Below are positions 32,443-42,649 of a stretch of DNA of 64,000 nt, piece after piece. The translations under genes were made by a program, and so were the position numbers. Numbering within the stretch: the stretch's first letter is position 1; every line of letters begins with the position of its first letter. The notes under the pieces were generated by a model. That model ran no database searches and was not told where the DNA came from. It saw only the letters and a list, made by a program, of their open reading frames with translations. The DNA lies in assembly GCA_963920525.1 (NCBI GenBank), contig OY986438.1:78582560-78646559 (forward strand). Reading direction: 5' to 3'. This stretch comes from Dichetophora obliterata (taxonomy: Eukaryota > Arthropoda > Insecta > Diptera > Sciomyzidae).

Positions 32443-32481
32443 TAATTTTGTCCAGCTAGATTTGCGATCTACCACACTGTG
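32443..32481 (-). repeat. Right terminal repeat with RSS-like layout
   Basis: Read inward on the minus strand, the heptamer is CACAGTG (32481-32475), exactly the RAG heptamer. A 23-base spacer follows, then ACAAAATTA (32451-32443). Both ends therefore have the same 23-base spacing, as in Transib and unlike the 12/23 pairing of V(D)J signals. Confidence 0.8.
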
Positions 32482-32486
32482 CATTG

Positions 32487-33420
32487 GTGCTTTTTAAAAA
32501 TTTCACAAATTTTCTGTGGGTAAGTGAATGGTGCCCTCCTCTTATTTGATTTTTTATTTTCTCTGCAGTTTTCATGATGGAGCAGGTTTGATGGATGATG
32601 CAGTGAATGGAATAAACTTCAATGCCGTGCTTTTTTAATTGCCCCAGAAAACCATTTTTCCCCTATCATAACATTTACACCATCCGTGCAACCCCAGAAA
32701 ACTTTGTCATGTCGACTTTTGAAAACAGATTTTCGTTCAGAACTTCGAACAATGATTTACCTGTGACATGACCACAAAAGTTTTCTAATGATAGCATTGG
32801 CTCCTCAACCTTGTAGTCGGCATTGACAAATAGAAAACAAATCGCTAACTGACAAATGTCGTATATATTCGTGTTTTCGACCAAGCATATGGAAAAAATT
32901 TGCACTCTTTTATTTTTTTTTTAATTTCGGATTCAATAAATAGGCCTATTTTTTCTGTGCGCCGGGCTATGGTTTGAAAAGACAATGGGATAGTTTCAAC
33001 GAAATCTACTTCTTTGTACAGTTTATCAAAAAGGTTTAATGCTTATTTTTTAATAAATTTTATATCTGTAGAAGGTCTACCATGTTTAATTATGTAAAAA
33101 GAAATTAAGTCTGACAAGGATATTGTCAATTCGGTTTGTTTTTTCTTCAAACCTTTTCCATTTTCTTCATCTTCTATTTTAAAAAGCCAAAGTTTGGTTT
33201 TTTCAAAAACAGGTTATTTCAGTAAAAAGATTTTTCCCTTTCAATTCCTTGAATTTCATTCAAATTAGAATGAAAATGGTCAGACAAAAGACATTACTTT
33301 TCATATTCGATTCTTTTTTTTTATGAAAAGACTTTCCACATAAAATACAAAGCATGCCATCAAACGCATTTACAATCATAAAAAATTGTTTTCATTAAAT
33401 TTCTTTAACGTCGTTTGTCA
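32487..33420 (-). pseudogene. hAT transposase N-terminal half with BED-type finger
   Basis: At 33420-33290 a BED-like finger can be read (CILCGKSFHKK). Downstream come IIKHGRPSTDIKFIK, ETIPLSFQTIARRTEKIG, and then a frame at 32905-32675 with SICLVENTNIYDICQLAIC and HVTGKSLFEVLN, matching the DDE first-block region of this hAT group. YSIHCIIHQ follows near 32610. Stops and shifts occur at about 33040, 32670 and 32600. The first catalytic Asp is replaced (LVENT instead of L.D.ST). Confidence 0.8.
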
Positions 33421-33947
33421 ATCGAGTGTTCTTTTCGAAGTGTGCTCAAAATATACAAAAAAGCTTTACAGCCGCTCTTGATGTTGCTTCACCAACGGTT
33501 CGACAAAGAATGAACGCAGAGCGAAACAATACGTGTGAATCGACGCTGCTCAAATGAGCTATGGCGTGGATATGGCTGATATAAGAATAGGTATATCTTA
33601 AAAAGTTATTAATGGATTAATAAAAAATATTTAAAAAGAGAGTTGAATTTCTCTTTCATTGAATTGAGAGAGCGCTATTCTTGAATTATACCCATCCCTC
33701 CTAGCTTCCACGAGGGTTTGGTTCCTGTCTTTTGATTTACCCAACTAGCAAGGCCTGTAGTGGAATCGCCGAACGCGTTAACGACGAGTTGCGATCATTT
33801 ACTATGAACGTGGCACGCACAATGATAACGACAACGATTATTATCGGTAAATTTTTGGTAATTCTACTACAAATCTATTCTCTTGCTGTTATGTAAGTAA
33901 TTTCTGAGAATGTTCAATAAAACTAATGTTAATGCATTTTTCTGTAG
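33421..33947. other. Unassigned stretch before the brat fragment
   Basis: I recognise no gene. The last 15 bases (gcatttttctgtag) look like a splice acceptor directly in front of the brat-like coding. Confidence 0.35.
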
Positions 33948-34251
33948 TAAACACCTAGAGTTTCTAAAGGGTGGAGTTGTAAACGATAAGCAGGAAATCT
34001 TAATCAGCGATAATCGTGCCCATTGCGTAAAAGTAATTGTTTAGGAAGGACATTTCCTACGCCAAATTGATGGGGAAGGCATACCAAATTATCCTATAAG
34101 AGTTGGTATTAATTTAAATTATAGTCAAATGGTTTCTGCATTAGAATAAAAAGTTAAACATGCTCAATGATTCCATGTAGCACTTATGGACGATGGTAGT
34201 GTAGTCGTAGCCAGCAAAGACTACCGGCTCTATATTCACCGATATGTACAG
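33948..34251 (+). pseudogene. brat: brain tumor (brat) NHL-domain C-terminal fragment, decayed
   Basis: The plus-strand frame reads KHLEFLKGGVVNDKQEIL, ISDNRAHCVKV, GEGIPNYPIRVGIN and ALMDDGSVVVASKDYRLYI, nearly identical to the last NHL blades of Drosophila Brat, a translational repressor of the TRIM-NHL group. Three in-frame stops (after KVIV, SALE and KHAQ) and a deletion of about 20 residues between GIN and SALE show that it is dead. It ends at RYVQ, where a TIR element is inserted. It begins directly after a plausible acceptor (ttctgtag), so it may derive from genomic DNA and not from an mRNA; I do not know whether brat has an intron at this place. Confidence 0.8.
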
Positions 34252-34253
34252 TA

Positions 34254-35544
34254 AGGCGCCTCACAAAAAAAGTGGTTCAGGTCACCCCCTCAAAATAAAC
34301 TTTGATTTATGATATGATAATTCCCAAAATATTTCGGCTTTAAGCTTAGTATGCTATAGGAACGAAAATTTTTAGGCATTTAATTCTACACGCATTTAAT
34401 TCTGGCGTAGACTCAACACTAACACATACTTACCATAACGTGTTTGTTGAATGTGATAGTTGAACATTATTGTTGAATGTCACATTTCCACGCCAATGAT
34501 TTACCATTCCAAGATATCATTAGATAGGCCTATTGATAGGCTGTCGGATATTAGCCTGATTGACTGAATTTGTTCAAATTTTAAAGAAAACTTCTTGAAA
34601 TCGTATAGATGGAGAATGCATCAAAGAGTCTATGAACTCTAAAGTCAAAGAAAGTTCTAAGCATAACTCGTCGGTTTCTTGGTAAAAATTACCAAGTACA
34701 CTAAATTCCCCGATTTTTATTAAGAGAACTCAAAAAGATATATAAATTTAAAGAAAACATCTTATTGGTTTATATTTTTCACGATTTTTATTTGTTTTTT
34801 GGTAACTTTTTGCGAATTTGTTCGTATTTAATATATTTAAAACGCAAAATTATGGAAGAACAAAAACCGTTTTTTATTATACCAAAGACTCAAGTTTATT
34901 TCGATTTTGGTCGGTAACTGATTTGTATTTAACTCGCGGGGAACGAAAAATATTTTGTTTTTTAATAAAATTTAAAATATTATTAAATATTAATATAATA
35001 TTATAATATTTATAATAATTAAAATGAAATATCAACAGCTCACAGTTAAATAATATAATATTACTCTATGTCAAACCCTAAAGTCATGAGCGACTACTAA
35101 TAAAAACTGTGCTAAAATCTACTTCTAACATTTTTGTATACATTAAAGTAATTTCTATATTTCTGAGTTTTTGTGATATTAATGAATCTTTTAAATCCAT
35201 CAAAAGACGCATTCGCAATCTATACGATTTCAATTCATATTTTGATAAAAATTACTTAATATCTTTTGTGTTAGGGCAAATTTTCCAAAAAAAGTTTGAT
35301 GCAGATCTCTGAAATTCTTCGATTTACAATATATGTGATAATTTTTGTACTATAAATATCATGGCAGAAAAATTATCTACAAAAAATGCAATTTTTAGAG
35401 GTTCTCTCGTATCATTCTAGCTACCCAACGGCTATCGCTAAAGCCGAAATATTTGGGGAATAATCATAATAACATAAACCAAAGTTTGTGTTGAGGGGGT
35501 GACCCGGACAACTTTTTTTTTCTTCCAAAGAGAGTGAGGCGCGT
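34254..35544. mobile_element. TIR element (1291 bp), TA duplication, no ORF
   Basis: The ends AGGCGCCTCAC and GTGAGGCGCGT are followed inward by matched blocks (GGTCACCCCCTCAA; AATATTTCGGCTTTA), giving imperfect inverted repeats of about 100 bp. TA flanks both sides (34252-34253, 35545-35546). The interior is AT-rich and non-coding. The duplication suggests a Tc1/mariner-like or similar origin, but the superfamily is open. Confidence 0.72.
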
Positions 35545-35780
35545 TAATGTACAAGTACAATCTTAGTTTGTTTTTTTGAATGAATTTTTATTCTTTAATT
35601 ATAAGGAACATGGTGGCTAAGTAATCAAAATATTTATCAAGGACATTGTTACTAAAGATGAAGTATTATTTAAAAATTAATTTGCAAATGTTTGATATAT
35701 ATTGTTTTTTAAATGTTTGAAAAAATTTTATTTTATGGTATAAAAAGAGAGGCCACCTCAAGCGCATTAAATATTCCTAA

Positions 35781-35959
35781 GGGCCAGTTTCACGACCATT
35801 AGTTAACCGTTGACCAGAGGTTAACTAACAGATTTGAGTTTCGCAATCAAAGCGAACTAGAGGTTACGCCACCAGTTGTGGAGGTTTAAACCATTAGTTA
35901 ACTAACAGGTGATTCTTGTAATTAACCAATTGGTTAATTAATAGTCGTGAAACTGGCCC
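35781..35959. mobile_element. PIF/Harbinger-like MITE (179 bp), TAA duplication
   Basis: The inverted ends are GGGCCAGTTTCACGAC and GTCGTGAAACTGGCCC. TAA lies on each side (35778-35780, 35960-35962). Internal blocks of TTAGTTAAC repeat four times. There is no ORF. The ends are of the PIF/Harbinger type with a TWA target. Confidence 0.85.
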
Positions 35960-35962
35960 TAA

Positions 35963-36304
35963 GTATGTAACTTGATTAGAATTTATCTTAGAAACGAAAA
36001 AGAAAGAGCGTTCAAATTAAAACCAAACTAAATATTGAAATTTAAATGATACTTACCTTTTAACAATCATTAAATAAAAATTGTAATATTAGTGATTAAA
36101 TTTTAACCTTTTGTTCGGTTAAGGGAGAAGAATTTTCGCTTTTGGGAGGGTTTTTAACAATTTAAGCCCTTGAACCCTCATGGTAAGGTGGGAACAGTGT
36201 GGGCAGAGCTCCAGGGGTTCCCAAACGATTTGTCACTTTGGTTTTGTATTTATATAATTTTTTTAATTTCAGATTCGAATGGTTTTTTATGTATTTTGTT
36301 TTGA
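35963..36304. other. Unassigned AT-rich stretch
   Basis: No gene, repeat end or RNA feature was recognised here. Confidence 0.35.
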
Positions 36305-36585
36305 ATCACCGACGTGCTGATGAGCCATGCACGTGATTATTTGTACTGCGAGGGTACACGTGGACGGCCTTAAGACCCTACCCCGCATCTTACCGAACTA
36401 CTAGCGATCGCAAACCAGCACGTGCAGCCCTGGCCAGCCAAGTGTCCGCGGGTCACTTGACCGGAGCGTTGGTACCACCTTGGCGTGTCAGTCAGTCTGG
36501 TTAGAGTAAACCAGGGGCGCTATAATCTGGCGCCTTCTAAACAAAAAAAAGGGCTACCTCACAAGATGGCAACCCCGTTCCAAAC
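36305..36585. other. GC-rich block with a series of predicted hairpins, unidentified
   Basis: In strongly AT-rich surroundings this block is GC-rich and holds several short stems. These include AAGTG/CACTT (36440-36458), the near-palindrome GGTCACTTGACC (36451-36462), CTGGTT/AACCAG with a 6-base loop (36497-36514), and GGCGC/GCGCC with a 9-base loop (36516-36534). An A8 run follows. I do not recognise it as tRNA, snRNA or rRNA. It could be a SINE, a structured end of a transposon, or another RNA. Confidence 0.45.
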
Positions 36586-37141
36586 CGAAATGAATTTATA
36601 TTAAATGAAAATATTATAAATAATTAGTGACGATCGGTCCCAGTCGAAAAACTTTGCCCCGTTACAGCTTTCTTTATTTTCCATCAGTTCTTTTTTCAGT
36701 TTTTCTTTTTTCAACTTTCAGCTGTCAGTGTTGTCAGTCTTGTGCATTTGAGATTGTAAATTTGTGCAATTGTAAAAATTTACCACCAATTTTGAGCGGT
36801 CTTTTTCGGTTTACTTGCAATTCTTGTTGCAAAACACAGCTGATCGATGTAAAGCAAAATTATTTTCAATATTAAATTTGTGTGGTGTTAAGGCAATGAG
36901 TACTCGTATTAATTGGTGTATTGGAGGCGCACACGCCTTTTTAATCAGCCGCAAGGCTTTTGGTCATATAAGCCACATATGGTGTTATGGTTCTTATCTA
37001 AGCCGAAAGTCTATGTTTTATTTTTAAGCCACAGGGCTAAGTTAAAAAAACTAGAGATTTAAATTTTTGTTTAGGCTTCACGCCTGTCCAAAAAAAACTG
37101 ATTTTATTATCAAAAACGTTTTGCTTATAATACAAAAAGCA
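36586..37141. other. Unassigned stretch with AAGCC-type words
   Basis: No gene was recognised. Between about 36940 and 37080 the word AGCC(A/G)CA...GGCT recurs (agccgcaaggct, taagccacagggctaa). The meaning is unknown. Confidence 0.3.
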
Positions 37142-37392
37142 GTAATTTTCTTCAATTATTTTTAGCCCTATTTCCTAGACTCCTCCTTAAATCCCAATAT
37201 TTTGATTTTAGTTTTTTAAAAATCTATAACTGACCAATCACTTTCAGTTTTTTCAAAACTCTTTATACTTCCCCTCAAATTCATACTCTTCACCAATATT
37301 CATTGGTTCACTTTATTCGTGGCCTTGACTTTAAAGTGTCACTGTCACAAGTTCAATTTATAGCTTGTTGTTGTTGCGGTGTTTTTCTGTGC
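37142..37392. repeat. Dispersed repeat, copy A (copy B at 59264-59456)
   Basis: Both copies share cttcaattatttttarcccta-like, ctcctccttaaatc, ttttagttttttaaaa and tcattggttcact blocks in the same order, ending agcttgttg(t/a)tgttg. Copy A has about 50 extra bases. It is non-coding and the family is unknown. Confidence 0.65.
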
Positions 37393-37891
37393 AATGCACG
37401 GCGCAGGTGTAAAGGGTGCTAAATACATTGAAAAGAATTTGAGTGGAGTATTTTGCTTACGTTTCATTTTTGGTTTTATTACCTTTTGTAATTTTTATTA
37501 TTGTCATGTGTTGGACACATGTACCTACTAATGATGGTCTGTAGGTTGTTGATTTGTATTGCTATGTTTGTACATAATACGTATGTAAGTTCTACGTATG
37601 TAAGTACTACGTATGTAAGTACACTACACCCTCACCCTTAAGCGAAAATTTTACTTTTAAAAAAAAAGTTGAATTTTTAAGATGTTGGAGAGTTGGAAAA
37701 AGGTATTATTTTAATAAAGCTATTATGTCAATATGTAAATATACAATACTTATAATGAATGACATTAACGTATGACTTCTTAATAGTAATGTTTTATCTT
37801 ATCTTAATTTTTACTATTCTATTGTTAAAATGTGTATTGCTTTCGTAATTAGATTATATTTTATTTCTACTTAAAAAATGTTTTATATATG

Positions 37892-38321
37892 TGTGGTGCT
37901 CTGTAACATCACCACATAGAGTAAATCTCTACATTCTATTTTACCTTTTGTTACATTAATACTTACCTTTTCGTTACATTGATATTTACATTTAGTTACA
38001 TTAATACTTACCTCTCCTGACGTTGATTTATATCTTAACTTACATTTCCCTTACCTTGAATTATCATTAATAACGTATTATATCATTTTTGCAATTATTG
38101 AAAATACTTACACTTGTCTATAAAACACTTGTTATAAAAAAACATTTTGAATTGTATTCATTTATTATATTTTCAGAAATTTTCATTTTTAAAATTTCAG
38201 TTGTGAAAATTGTTCAAATAAAACACTTGTAAAAATATTCCCAAATAAAAAAAAGGTAAAAAATAAATTTTTTCTTAAATAAAATATACATATAAAAAAA
38301 GCTACAAGCCTTCGCACCAAA
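37892..38321 (+). repeat. gypsy-2 5' LTR
   Basis: It starts TGTGGTGCTCTGTAAC and ends ACCAAA. It holds three near-repeats of gttacattaatacttacct between 37950 and 38020. Confidence 0.9.
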
Positions 38322-38323
38322 AC

Positions 38324-38340
38324 TGGCGGTCCTGAAACGA
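38324..38340 (+). promoter_or_regulatory. gypsy-2 primer-binding site
   Basis: TGGCGGTCCTGAAACG begins two bases after the 5' LTR. The TGG start fits a tRNA 3' end. The tRNA is not assigned. Confidence 0.65.
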
Positions 38341-38399
38341 ACCACATCAAGACCTTTCAACAAGAATTTATTACGACACAAACGCTTCGTTTGGGTCAG

Positions 38400-39145
38400 C
38401 GATAAAGTGACACCAATTCTGCTACAGAGTCCCAAGCAAACTCTAATGGCAACAACTCACTAACAGAAATTGGCACTACATCTAACACACCATTCATAGA
38501 CTTTGAGACTAACCCTCTCACACCGCCGACACAAATACACACGGTTGCTGTAAAATTACCTACATTCTGGACGAGTTGTCCAGACGCTTAGTTCGCACAT
38601 GCGGAAATACAATTCCAAGCGAAAGGAATCACAGTTGATAAGACTAAATACGAATACTTGGTAACATCGTTATCACAAGAAGTCATAGTCACTGTGCTAG
38701 ACTTTATCCAAAAACCGCCAACACAAAACACATACGAAGGGCTTAAAAGGACATTGCTCGATAGATTTTCACTCAGCGAAAACAAGCGATTTGATAAAAT
38801 CCTTTCGGATTCTGAGATGGGTGACCAAAGGCCATCTCAGTTCTATCGGTCACTTCTTCTACTAGCTGGATCAACAGTTATTGGCGATTTAATTCACAAA
38901 TTATGGTTACGCAAGTTGCCAAAAAGTTTAAATATCGCCTTGACCGGGTCCGGACACAGAGAACTAGAGGTACTCTTAAAACTAGCAGACGATTTATGGG
39001 AAGTCATGACTGGTAGTGAAATTTCTACCATGTCTAAAAAGCCAGCTTCCGGCTCAGAAGAAGTAATGGAAGAACGCAACGTTTCGCGGAGACAACGTCC
39101 AAAATTTTAGAAAACTTTAATAAGTTGACACTGGAGGTACAAGAA
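38400..39145 (+). pseudogene. gypsy-2 gag
   Basis: The conserved gag region reads LPTFWTSCPDA, a TAG where a Trp is usual, then FAHAEIQFQAKGI and KYEYLVTSLSQEV. From 38658 an open frame gives VLDFIQKPPTQNTYEGLKRT, LLDRFSLSENKRFDKIL, and RPSQFYRSLLLLAG, typical of a widespread arthropod gypsy gag family. It ends at a TAG at 39108 and shifts frame. No zinc knuckle is preserved. Confidence 0.8.
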
Positions 39146-40500
39146 CTGAGAAGTGAACGTTCTCGATCACAAAGCTCAAACTTCTAAAGGTACTCCAGAC
39201 GTCGTTCATCTAGAAGAGAAGTGTCACAACAAAGACCGGCCAACTGGGTTTGTAGGTACCACTACAAATTTGGCAGAGCGGCCAGACTATGCGAACAACC
39301 ATGCGCGTATGTTCAAACGGCATTCACACCAAACCACAATACACCAAACACATTAAACTAAGAAACACCATCATTGCAACGGCTAATGATGGGAGTTCTA
39401 TATTACTAGCACGCCGTTTATTCATATTTGACAAGGACAATAACTTAAATTTCTTAATCGACAGTGGCTCTGAAGTTTCCGTATTGCCATTCTCCAAATT
39501 CAAAATTTATAAAAAATCTGATTTGGCACTCCAAGCTGCTAATGGCACATCAATATCGACTTACGGAGAAAAATTGTTACAAGATATTACAAGACCTATC
39601 ATTGGCGCAGACTTTCTTACCAAATACGGACTTCTAATAGATCTAAAACACAGAAAACTCACTGACCCCCTTACAAAATTATCCGTCAACGCAATTTCGA
39701 GATATTTCGAAACACAATTACCAAAATTATTTACACTCGACGATAAATACACACAGTTACTCAAACAATTCCCTTCACTCTTCACATAACCAGATTACAC
39801 TGCACCAATCAAACACAAAATAGTACACCACATAGTTACAGAAGGACAGTTACCATTCACACGGCCACGACGTTTAGACCTATCAAAATTAAAATTCGCA
39901 AAACAAGAATTCGACTTTCTAGTCAAGTCAGGAATTTGTAGACCGTCCGAATCGAAAACCTCTTCTCCACTACACCTTGTAGCCAAACGCGAAACAAATG
40001 ACTGAACGCTATTTCTGTACCTGACCGTTACCCTTTACCACATATACACGACTATTCCATCAACAACACGAACTTTTATTCAAAAATTGACCAGGTCAGA
40101 GCCTATCACCAGATACCGATGGCTCCTAGCGACATCCACAAAACAGCCATAACAACACCTTTCGGAATGTTCGAATTTCTCCGAATGCCTTTCGGCTTGA
40201 GAAATTCAGCACAGACATTCCAAAGATTTATACACGAAGTCTTGAAGGGACTAGATTTCATTTTTGTTTATTTAGACGACATACTTATAGCTAGCGAGGC
40301 AGAGACAGAACACATAAAACACTGAACACAAATTTTCCAAAGACTTTCAGAATACGGCTTAAGCATTAAATCTAACAAATGCACTTTCGGAGCATCAGAC
40401 ATAAACTTCCTCAGTTATAACATTTCTAAACAAGGTATCCGACCTTCAGAAGAACGTACACAGTGCATACGAGACTACCCACAATCCACCACAGTCAAAC
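39146..40500 (+). pseudogene. gypsy-2 protease and reverse transcriptase
   Basis: FLIDSGSEVSVLP (39450-39490) is the aspartic protease active site (DSG). IIGADFLTKYGLLID closes the domain, and the frame stops at 39787. RT follows with SGICRPSESKTSSPLHLV, then [20 protein letters not shown] (40135) and the catalytic [11 protein letters not shown] (YLDD). Stops at about 40003 and 40323 and a frameshift around 40010-40110 break it. Confidence 0.82.
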
Positions 40501-40502
40501 AA

Positions 40503-41420
40503 ATGCAAAAATTCATAGGCATGACAAATTACTACCACCGCTGTATCCCAAAACTCGAACACATGCTAGGCCCAATTTATGACATGGTCACCATAGCATC
40601 AAAAACAAAAAACAAACAGTTACACTGGACAGAGAACACACTACAGGCATTTACAACAATCAAAGATAGTTTTGCAAAGGAAACACTACTCAATCACATC
40701 AGTAGTAATGCAAAATTATCGATTGCAGTAGACGCATCAAACACAGCCATTGGTGGCGTTTTACAACAACAGAATAACGGTACACTAGAACCATTAGCCT
40801 TTTTCTCAAAAATGTTATCAAAGTCAGAAACGAAGTACAGAACATTCGACAGAGAATTACTAGCCATATACTTAAACATCAAACACTTTAGACACTACCT
40901 AGAAGGAAACAATTTTACGGTATACACAGATCACAAACCACTGATTAACGCTATACATTCACAAACTGAATGCAGTCCCAGACAAACAAGACACTTAGAA
41001 TACATTGCACAATTCACACATGACATTAAACACATTAAAGGTTCAGAAAACACTGTAGCAGATGCACTTTCACGAGCTGAAATAGAAGCTTTTGCCTGCA
41101 CAGACATCAACCTGAGAACACTACACAAAGAACAGAACACAGACACAGAATTGCAAGATATACTAAATAGCCACAGATACAAGCTCGAACAGATACTCAT
41201 ACCGGTACTCAATATTAAAATTTGGTGCGAACAGAAAAATTCTTTAACACGACCTTACATACCACAGACTTTACGAAAACAAGTATTCGAACAACTACAC
41301 AACATAGCACATCCTGGTACACAAGCTTCACGGCGACTACTTACACAAAGATATTTCTGGCCGAATATGAATACACACGTTAACAAATGGGCACAAGAAT
41401 GCGTTACCTACTTACCGTAG
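40503..41420 (+). pseudogene. gypsy-2 RT thumb, RNase H and integrase zinc finger
   Basis: IGMTNYYHRCIPKL ends the RT. RNase H has LSIAVDASNTAIGGVLQQ, FDRELLAIYLNIKHFRHYL and YTDHKPLINAI. The integrase zinc finger gives HNIAHPGTQASRRLL, YFWPNM and WAQEC. A deletion then removes the second cysteine pair and the first catalytic Asp, and the frame changes near 41395. Confidence 0.87.
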
Positions 41421-42199
41421 TCGACAGGAACACTCGTTGGCCAGAAGCATATCCGCTGAAAGACACAAACACCGACACGATAGTCGACACTCTTCAAAGA
41501 GAGTTTATTTCACGTTTTGGAGTCCCATTGAAGGTTACTTCTGATCGAGGAGCACAATTCACTTCCTCGACCTTTAACACATTTCTCAAAAATCTCGGTT
41601 GCCAATATATAACTACTTCCGCTTACCACCCACAAGCCAACGGCATGGTAGAGCGTTTTCACCGCCAGTTAAAGGTTTCCCTTATCGCGACAAACAACCA
41701 GACAAATTGGTTCACAGAATTGCCACTAGTTCTTCTGGGCCTTAGATCCTCAGTCAAAGAAGACATCAAAGCGTCGCCAGCTGAGATGGTCTTTGGCCAG
41801 CCGCTCAGATTAATGAAACAAATAGTAATTCGCAACAATGAAACTGTAAACCCTTCAGAGATGCTTCCAAAAATCAAAAAAGTAGTCGAAAACAAACAAT
41901 CACACATTTCACACCATAACACAAAATTCCAACACGTTCCTAAGGAACTCAACACTTGTAACTTTGTCTTCGTTAGAAACGACACCATACACAGCAAGCT
42001 CAAGGAACCCTATGATGGGCCTTTCGAAGTTATCAACCGAAACCCAAAATACTTCACAATACTAAAAAATAACACACATACTACAGTTAGTTTGGACCGT
42101 TTAAAACCAGCATCAATTAATACAGACACAACAACTACAACACAATCTAAAAGAAAGGTAAATTTTAACTTACTCAGAAATACAACAAGATTCATTTGA
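41387..42199 (+). pseudogene. gypsy-2 integrase core and C-terminus
   Basis: The frame resumes RYLLTVVDRNTRWPEAYPL, then VTSDRGAQFTSSTF (second catalytic Asp), YHPQANGMVERFHRQLK (catalytic Glu), and APAEMVFGQPLRL-like sequence. The C-terminal GPFEVINRNPKYFTI module closes it. The frame is open to 42199. Confidence 0.88.
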
Positions 42200-42212
42200 G
42201 GAGGAGGAATAA
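42197..42212 (+). promoter_or_regulatory. gypsy-2 polypurine tract
   Basis: tgaggaggaggaataa ends directly before the TG of the 3' LTR. Confidence 0.75.
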
Positions 42213-42645
42213 TGTGGTGCTCTGTTACATCACCACATAGAGTAAAATCTCTACATTCTATTTTACCTTTTGTTACATTAATACTTACCTTTTCGTTACA
42301 TTGATATTTACCTTTAGTTACATTAATACTTACCTCTCCTGACGTTGATTTATATCTTAACTTACATTTCACTTACCTTGATTTATCATTAATAAAGTAT
42401 TATATCATTTTTGCAATTATTGAAAATACTTACACTTGTCTATAAAACACTTGTTATAAAAAACATTTTGAATTGTATTCATTTATTATATTTTCAGAAA
42501 TTTTCATTTTTAAAATTTCAGTTGTGAAAATTGTTCAAATAAAACAGTTGTAAAAATATTCCCAAATAAAAAAGGTAAAAAAATAAATAAATTTTTTCTT
42601 AAATAAAATATACATATAAAAAAAGCTACAAGCCTTCGTACCAAA
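42213..42645 (+). repeat. gypsy-2 3' LTR
   Basis: It is the near-identical partner of the 5' LTR, starts TGTGGTGCTCTG, ends ACCAAA, and is followed by TATG. Confidence 0.9.
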
Positions 42646-42649
42646 TATG

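Larger units (their letters stand above)
29629..32481 (+). mobile_element. Transib-like DNA transposon with RAG1-like transposase
   Basis: The 2853-bp element is bounded by a perfect 5-bp duplication CATTG at 29624-29628 and 32482-32486. Its inverted ends are at least 37 bp with three mismatches. Each starts CACA(C/G)TGTGGTA, so the first seven bases are CACACTG (left) and CACAGTG (right). The interior carries one long plus-strand ORF resembling the RAG1/Transib core. Five-base duplications and CACWRTG-type ends are the known features of Transib. It is inserted antisense into the BED-finger hAT gene. Confidence 0.87.
22180..33420 (-). mobile_element. BED-finger hAT transposon remnant (ZBED5/GTF2IRD2-like), split by gypsy-1 and a Transib-like element
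   Basis: Read on the minus strand, three pieces make one transposase: 33420-32487, 29623-29541 and 22912-22180. The frame rejoins across both insertions. KCLKS..KHCDLKMF spans the CATTG duplication of the Transib-like element, and ISRLFDLRK continues as EVLQFLQ across the CCTT duplication of gypsy-1. Several stops and shifts show that the host transposon was already decaying. Its terminal repeats were not identified. Confidence 0.85.
37892..42645 (+). mobile_element. gypsy-2: Ty3/gypsy retrotransposon with both LTRs
   Basis: Two LTRs (430 and 433 bp) share TGTGGTGCTCTG at the start and TTCG(C/T)ACCAAA at the end. A 4-bp duplication TATG flanks them at 37888-37891 and 42646-42649. The order is primer site, gag, protease, RT, RNase H, integrase, polypurine tract. 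The LTRs are very similar, with a few substitutions and small length changes. Frameshifts, stops and a deletion in integrase make it defective. Its gag and pol differ clearly from gypsy-1, so it is another lineage (possibly CsRn1-like; inference). Confidence 0.92.

Noticed and set aside
36313..36350. CTGATGAG resembling a hammerhead ribozyme core
   Set aside because: No GAAA partner or matching stems at the required spacing.
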